From positions 1 to 5,956 of the forward strand of contig JAILDR010000114.1 in the NCBI GenBank assembly GCA_024689285.1: 5,956 bases of DNA. Direction: 5' to 3'. The stretch is from Bacteroidales bacterium. Lineage in GTDB: Bacteria > Bacteroidota > Bacteroidia > Bacteroidales > F082. The position numbers were made by a program, and so were the translations under genes. Positions 1-5,956 of this stretch are shown here, piece after piece (the stretch's first letter is position 1; every line of letters starts with the position of its first letter). The notes under the pieces are model-generated. The model was given only the letters and a program-made list of their open reading frames with translations. It did no database searches and was not told the DNA's origin.

Positions 1-124
1 GTTCGGTCAAATGCTTAATCCTGTAGGTGAACAAAGCGATTTGGCCTTCTGCTGAACCAGTATCGGCAGCGCTCTTGCCGTATTGGCTGAAAATCTCTGA
101 TTTCTTTTCTGCAGTTAAATACAT
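1..124 (-). CDS. rpsO: 30S ribosomal protein S15, 3' end cut by window edge
   Basis: S15 binds the central domain of 16S rRNA early in small-subunit assembly and contributes to an intersubunit bridge. Only the first 41 codons are in the window. They read [18 protein letters not shown], then [20 protein letters not shown], which is the typical S15 N-terminus: the first helix, then the conserved D-T-G-S-x-E-x-Q-I-A region at about residues 21-30 and the start of the next helix. Family members are about 89 residues, so roughly half is missing beyond base 1. The start is fixed by the conserved MYL N-terminus. No strong Shine-Dalgarno sequence is present, only a purine-rich AAGAAGAGAA, which is normal for Bacteroidota. 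It follows eno on the same strand after a 103-base gap that carries its own -7 promoter box, so it is probably transcribed independently of eno at least in part. Confidence 0.95.
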   Translation of the reverse strand, partial: MYLTAEKKSEIFSQYGKSAADTGSAEGQIALFTYRIKHLTE

Positions 125-167
125 AATTCTCTTCTTTTTACGTAAATTTGTTGTTCAAAACGGGCTG

Positions 168-175
168 CAAAGATA
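168..175 (-). promoter_or_regulatory. Promoter -7 box for rpsO (TATCTTTG)
   Basis: Read on the minus strand, the eno-rpsO gap contains TATCTTTGCA, an exact match to the Bacteroidota -7 element TAnnTTTG. It lies 43 bases upstream of the rpsO ATG, giving an expected leader of about 35-40 bases. The -33 TTG element is not clear; the best candidate is a CTG 17-19 bases upstream. The call rests on the -7 match and its position between two co-directional genes. Confidence 0.65.
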
Positions 176-227
176 CGACTTTTTTGGATAGCAGGTAGTG
201 TTTTGAAGAAAATTTTTACAAATGACA

Positions 228-1547
<1,320 letters not shown>

Positions 1548-1558
1548 TTAAATTATTC

Positions 1559-1657
1559 TTAATTGTGATAGTGAAACTCAATAACTTCAATGATAAAGCA
1601 AACTATGAACGGCAGGATAAATCTCAGCATAGGTCCCAAGTGACTCCATAGCATCAT
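1559..1657 (-). CDS. Possible 32-residue hydrophobic small membrane protein in the eno leader
   Basis: This short ORF starts ATG ATG CTA TGG and ends in TAA 23 bases before the eno start. It encodes 32 residues, beginning MMLWSHLGPMLRF. Residues 11-27 (LRFILPFIVCFIIEVIE) form a mostly hydrophobic stretch that could be a single membrane helix, followed by a short polar tail EFHYHN. Its ATG overlaps the TGA of a 17-codon ORF upstream in the arrangement AATGATG, the classic signature of translational coupling. I do not recognise a family. The ORF is short enough to arise by chance. A third reading frame over the same bases (about 1587-1655, from DAMESLGTYAEI to a TGA) would extend the upstream ORF if there were a one-base indel, so this region could also be a single small gene broken by a frameshift or sequencing error. 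Confidence 0.3.
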   Translation of the reverse strand: MMLWSHLGPMLRFILPFIVCFIIEVIEFHYHN

Positions 1658-1707
1658 TCAGGTTCTGTGATTGTAACGGCTTCGTTTTCTGTTAGTTCGT
1701 AACTCAT
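1654..1707 (-). CDS. Possible 17-residue leader peptide upstream of eno
   Basis: The first ATG downstream of the predicted promoter opens a 17-codon ORF reading MSYELTENEAVTITEPE and then TGA. It starts 20 bases after the -7 box, so the untranslated leader would be only about 13-16 bases, similar to the spacing for other genes in this window. It is acidic and shows no run of one amino acid that would suggest a classical attenuator. Its stop overlaps the start of the 32-residue ORF by the bases ATGA. It could be a leader peptide that controls access to the downstream ORF and eno, the intact N-terminus of a gene frameshifted after codon 17, or chance. Its position directly behind a good promoter is the main support. 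Confidence 0.35.
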   Translation of the reverse strand: MSYELTENEAVTITEPE

Positions 1708-1727
1708 AATGCGTTCTTATTACCCTG

Positions 1728-1735
1728 CAAAAATA
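1728..1735 (-). promoter_or_regulatory. Promoter -7 box for the eno leader and eno (TATTTTTG)
   Basis: Minus-strand TATTTTTGCA matches the Bacteroidota -7 element. A TTTTG run overlapping the ligA stop codon lies 22 bases upstream and can serve as the -33 element, slightly far from the usual 19-21 bases. Transcription would start around base 1720, giving eno a leader of about 185 bases that contains the two small ORFs. No equally good TAnnTTTG box is seen closer to the eno ATG; ATAGTTTG near 1601-1608 has only one spacer base. Confidence 0.65.
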
Positions 1736-1756
1736 ACACTTTTTCTGAAACTGCAC

Positions 1757-3874
<2,118 letters not shown>

Positions 3875-3885
3875 TTAAGTGGTTT

Positions 3886-4560
3886 CTACAGCACAATATA
3901 CTTCAGCGGATTGACGTGCAAGGCCCAAAGCAGCAGCCCAACGGCGACGATGGACGCAACGGCTCCGGCGAGGGTCAGCAAGGCTCCTTTGTTGTTGCGC
4001 CGTAGGCAGAGAATCAGCAAGATGCAGAAAACGACGAACACGCTCTCATACCAGAAACAGATGCCTAAGCCCAGCATGAGTCCGGCGATGAAGAAGGAGG
4101 TGCGGTGGACATTCTCGGTAAGCTTGTTCTGGCGAAGCACCTCTTGCCGCAACACCACGTTGGCACCATAGAGCAGGAAGGGCAGCCCCAGAAATGCGCT
4201 GGCATTCTCGATGATGCCGAACGACGGCATGATGCAGCTGAAGGCTGGAATGAGTGCCATGAGCCAGGCGTTTTGCTTGCTGGAGCTCAGATCGCAGATG
4301 CGGTAAATCATGGATACGGTAAATAGCGATACCGTCGCATAAAGGGCACGGCTGAGAAACATCATGCCTGAGGTTTCGCCGATGCCCAAGATGGATTTCA
4401 TCTTGTCCAAAAAACCGATGAAGAGCGTGGGGTGCTGCAACTCGCGGTTGGAGCCGAAGCCGGGAAGGCAGACGACTACAACGATACGAACCGCTATGGC
4501 TATCAGCATCAACGAGGTGAAGGGGTGGCGTTCCTTGAATTGTTTGAGTTTCCGGAGCAT
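3886..4560 (-). CDS. Multi-pass membrane protein resembling the N-terminal half of a GT-C/PMT-type glycosyltransferase
   Basis: This 224-residue protein has a basic N-terminus and about six or seven hydrophobic segments (roughly 15-34, 66-87, 97-116, 118-137, 154-169, 170-187, 193-214), so it sits in the inner membrane. The pattern resembles PMT_2/ArnT-like GT-C enzymes, which transfer sugars from polyprenyl-phosphate donors. Similarities are an Arg in the first helix (AIAVRIVVV), MFLSRALYATVSLFTV, MPSFGIIENASAFLGLPFLLYG, and GLMLGLGICFWYES before a basic break LRRNNKG. Such enzymes are usually 450 residues or more and carry an acidic residue or pair in the first external loop. Here the loop reads PGFGSNRELQHP, with only one Glu, and the protein stops at PLKYIVL with no continuing frame before ligA. 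It may therefore be a truncated or repurposed relative. An in-frame TGA sits 9 bases before the ATG, which fixes the start. The family assignment is by eye only. Confidence 0.75.
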   Translation of the reverse strand: MLRKLKQFKERHPFTSLMLIAIAVRIVVVVCLPGFGSNRELQHPTLFIGFLDKMKSILGIGETSGMMFLSRALYATVSLFTVSMIYRICDLSSSKQNAWLMALIPAFSCIMPSFGIIENASAFLGLPFLLYGANVVLRQEVLRQNKLTENVHRTSFFIAGLMLGLGICFWYESVFVVFCILLILCLRRNNKGALLTLAGAVASIVAVGLLLWALHVNPLKYIVL

Positions 4561-4582
4561 ATCATTTCAGGTTTTATTTGTG

Positions 4583-4590
4583 CAAAAGTA
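4583..4590 (-). promoter_or_regulatory. Promoter -7 box for the membrane protein-ligA operon (TACTTTTG)
   Basis: Minus-strand TACTTTTGCA fits TAnnTTTG and ends 22 bases before the ATG of the membrane-protein gene. No clear TTG is seen at the expected -33 position. It is the only good box between this gene and the divergent nadE on this strand, and so would drive both the membrane protein and ligA. Confidence 0.6.
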
Positions 4591-4607
4591 GCAAAAAAGT
4601 GTCAGAT

Positions 4608-4622
4608 GGAGTGCCTAACTCC
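4608..4622. promoter_or_regulatory. Small dyad between divergent promoters, possible operator
   Basis: GGAGT-GCCTA-ACTCC is a perfect 5-base inverted repeat with a 5-base spacer. It lies between the two divergent -7 boxes, near the expected -33 region of both. A regulator bound here could affect both operons. A 5-base arm can easily occur by chance and no known operator consensus is recognised, so this is only a candidate. Confidence 0.2.
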
Positions 4623-4633
4623 ACAAAAAGCAT

Positions 4634-4641
4634 TATTTTTG
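4634..4641 (+). promoter_or_regulatory. Promoter -7 box for the nadE operon (TATTTTTG)
   Basis: TATTTTTGCA matches the Bacteroidota -7 consensus and ends 29 bases before the nadE ATG. No clear TTG -33 element is present; the matching position falls in or beside the dyad at 4608-4622. The box and its GCA extension are the same as those of the promoter ahead of eno. Confidence 0.65.
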
Positions 4642-4670
4642 CAACAAATAAACAATAAAAACACAAGAAG

Positions 4671-5423
4671 ATGACTACTTTTAACGCAAAAGATGTAAAG
4701 AACCAAGTGGTTCAATGGATTAGAGACTGGTTTGAGGCGAACGGCAAAGGCTGCAACGCCGTCATCGGCATTTCAGGCGGCAAGGACAGCAGCGTGGTGG
4801 CTGGCCTTTGTGCAGAGGCTCTCGGCAAAGACCGCGTCATCGGCGTGACCATGCCCAACGGAGTGCAGCCTGACATAGACGACAGCATGAAGCTCATCCA
4901 CCATCTTGGCATCCGCTATTGTTGTGTCAATATCGGCGACACTTATAATGCCTTGATGGCTGCCGTCAAAGAACAGCTGGGCACTTTGGAGACCGAAGTC
5001 AGCCGCCAGACCATCATCAACCTGCCGCCGCGATTGAGAATGAGCACTTTGTATGCCGTTTCGCAGTCGATGAACGGTCGTGTGGCCAACACCTGCAACC
5101 TCTCAGAGGACTGGGTGGGCTACTCGACCCGCTACGGCGATGCCGCAGGCGATTTCTCGCCTTTGGGCGGACTTACCGTGCAGGAAGTCAAGGCGATAGG
5201 CAAGGAATTGGGACTTCCCATCGAGTTGGTGGAGAAGACCCCGTCTGACGGCCTCACCAACAAGAGCGACGAGGACAACCTCGGCTTCACCTACGCCGTG
5301 TTGGACAAATATATCCGTACTGGCATCTGCGACGACCCCGACACCAAGGCGCGCATCGACCACAAGCACGCGACCAACCTCTTCAAATTGCAACCCATTC
5401 CGCATTTCGAGATGAAAGAATAG
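4671..5423 (+). CDS. nadE: NAD+ synthetase, stand-alone synthetase domain
   Basis: NadE adenylates nicotinic acid adenine dinucleotide with ATP and amidates it to NAD+, the last step of NAD synthesis, in the cytoplasm. The 250-residue protein has the N-type ATP pyrophosphatase P-loop GISGGKDSS (33-41), then MPNGVQPDIDD (61-71), NLPPRLRMSTLYA (117-129), NLSEDWVGYSTRYGDAAGD (143-161) and LGLPIELVEKTPSDGL (180-195). These match the NadE fold in order. It lacks the N-terminal nitrilase-type glutaminase domain of the roughly 550-650 residue glutamine-dependent enzymes, so it should use free ammonia unless an external amidotransferase helps; that is inference from length. The ATG is supported by an in-frame TAA 15 bases upstream. 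No canonical Shine-Dalgarno is present, only AAGAAG next to the start. It leads an operon with the thioesterase 3 bases downstream. Confidence 0.93.
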   Translation: MTTFNAKDVKNQVVQWIRDWFEANGKGCNAVIGISGGKDSSVVAGLCAEALGKDRVIGVTMPNGVQPDIDDSMKLIHHLGIRYCCVNIGDTYNALMAAVKEQLGTLETEVSRQTIINLPPRLRMSTLYAVSQSMNGRVANTCNLSEDWVGYSTRYGDAAGDFSPLGGLTVQEVKAIGKELGLPIELVEKTPSDGLTNKSDEDNLGFTYAVLDKYIRTGICDDPDTKARIDHKHATNLFKLQPIPHFEMKE

Positions 5424-5426
5424 CCT

Positions 5427-5822
5427 ATGTTTTCGTGTCCTATACAAATCAGAATGAGCGACCTCGACCCGTATAATCACGTCAACAACGGGGCGCAATG
5501 TAATTTTTTCGACATGGGCCGAAGCCGATACTTCGAGCATGTTTTCCAAACCCGTATCGACTGGCTTTCTTTCAAATATGTCCTTGTTCACGTGGACTTG
5601 GATTTCCGTAAACCTGTTCGTTTCCACGACCCGATTGTATGCGAGAGCCGCGTTACAGAGATGGGCAACTCCAGCTTCAGGATGGAGCAAAGCCTGAAGG
5701 ATGCCGATACGGGAGAAATCAAGACCTTGTGCCACGCCGTGGTGGTCTATTTCGACCGCGAGGCGAACAAGTCGGAACGGATTCCGGATGAGGAGAGAAA
5801 ACTATTAATGTCTGAACTATAA
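5427..5822 (+). CDS. 4HBT-family (YbgC/FadM-like) acyl-CoA thioesterase
   Basis: This is a 131-residue single hot-dog domain of the 4-hydroxybenzoyl-CoA thioesterase type. Such enzymes hydrolyse acyl-CoA or acyl-ACP thioesters in the cytoplasm, usually as tetramers. The signature is near the N-terminus: IRMSDLDPYNHVNN at residues 8-21, with D14 in the position of the catalytic Asp of 4HBT (second Asp of D-x-D) and H18-V-N-N after it, then the long helix FFDMGRSRYFEHVF (27-40). Strand motifs VLVHVDLDFRKPVRFHDPI (52-70) and AVVVYFD (104-110) complete the fold. Length is normal. The substrate cannot be read from sequence; fatty acyl-CoA or a menaquinone-pathway aryl-CoA are options. It starts 3 bases after the nadE stop and its stop overlaps the next ATG (TAATG), so translation is probably coupled to both neighbours. 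Confidence 0.88.
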   Translation: MFSCPIQIRMSDLDPYNHVNNGAQCNFFDMGRSRYFEHVFQTRIDWLSFKYVLVHVDLDFRKPVRFHDPIVCESRVTEMGNSSFRMEQSLKDADTGEIKTLCHAVVVYFDREANKSERIPDEERKLLMSEL

Positions 5823-5956
5823 TGAAAAATACTATCCTATCTTTATTCTTGCTCGTCGCCACAATCGGCCTCCAAGCCCAGACTGAGGCCGAACTGAATG
5901 CCTGGAACGACGTCAACGTATATGAAATCAACCGGTTGTATCCCCGAACGAATGTC
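5822..5956 (+). CDS. Secreted protein, probably GH2 beta-galactosidase, 3' end cut by window edge
   Basis: Forty-five codons are visible and the frame is open to the last base. They begin with a signal peptide: MKNT, then a hydrophobic core ILSLFLLVATIGL, and LQAQ, a typical Bacteroidota signal peptidase I site with likely cleavage after LQA or LQAQ. There is no lipobox Cys, so a periplasmic protein is expected. The mature start, ELNAWNDVNVYEINRLYPRT (24-43), resembles the opening of glycoside hydrolase family 2 LacZ-type beta-galactosidases (a W-x-[DN]-x-x-V-x-x-I/V-N-R pattern followed by a P). Full-length members exceed 1000 residues, so nearly the whole catalytic protein is outside the window. 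The assignment rests on about 20 residues and could be wrong in detail. The ATG shares its A with the stop of the thioesterase gene. Confidence 0.7.
   Translation, partial: MKNTILSLFLLVATIGLQAQTEAELNAWNDVNVYEINRLYPRTNV

Noticed and set aside
1654..1656. TGA stop of the 17-codon ORF considered as a selenocysteine codon or an RF2-type programmed frameshift
   Set aside because: Read-through gives only ten more codons before another TGA, there is no CUU-UGA-C slippery context, and no SECIS-like hairpin is apparent.
5103..5735. 210-codon open frame on the minus strand opposite nadE and the thioesterase
   Set aside because: It is fully antisense to two genes with clear motifs, its translation resembles no protein I know, and no promoter box precedes it.

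Overview
This window looks like a stretch of chromosomal core genome from a member of the Bacteroidota, most likely a Bacteroidales species. Three things support this. The protein sequences resemble Bacteroidales versions (S15 starting MYLTAEKK, enolase, and LigA with an extra segment after the zinc finger). Four intergenic sites match the Bacteroidota -7 promoter box TAnnTTTG. Shine-Dalgarno sequences are largely absent. I cannot name the genus. There is no sign of a phage, insertion sequence, CRISPR array, tRNA or rRNA.

The layout is one divergent pair of gene groups. Leftwards from about 4.6 kb, on the minus strand, run a 224-residue membrane protein resembling the N-terminal half of a GT-C/PMT-type glycosyltransferase, then ligA (NAD-dependent DNA ligase) 26 bases later. 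A 221-base gap follows, holding a promoter and two overlapping tiny ORFs. Next come eno (enolase) and, behind its own promoter, the 5' end of rpsO (ribosomal protein S15), cut by the window edge. Rightwards, on the plus strand, run nadE (NAD synthetase), a 4HBT-fold acyl-CoA thioesterase 3 bases later, and the start of a secreted protein that looks like a GH2 beta-galactosidase. The last gene overlaps the thioesterase stop codon and is cut by the right edge.

Functionally the window is mostly housekeeping: translation, glycolysis, DNA replication and repair, and NAD synthesis. One notable arrangement is that the enzyme that makes NAD+ (NadE) diverges from an operon containing an enzyme that consumes it (LigA), across 110 bases that hold both promoters and a small dyad. 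The least explained parts are the eno leader with its two short ORFs and the half-size membrane protein before ligA. I do not see convincing evidence for a large undescribed system. The findings are modest and local.
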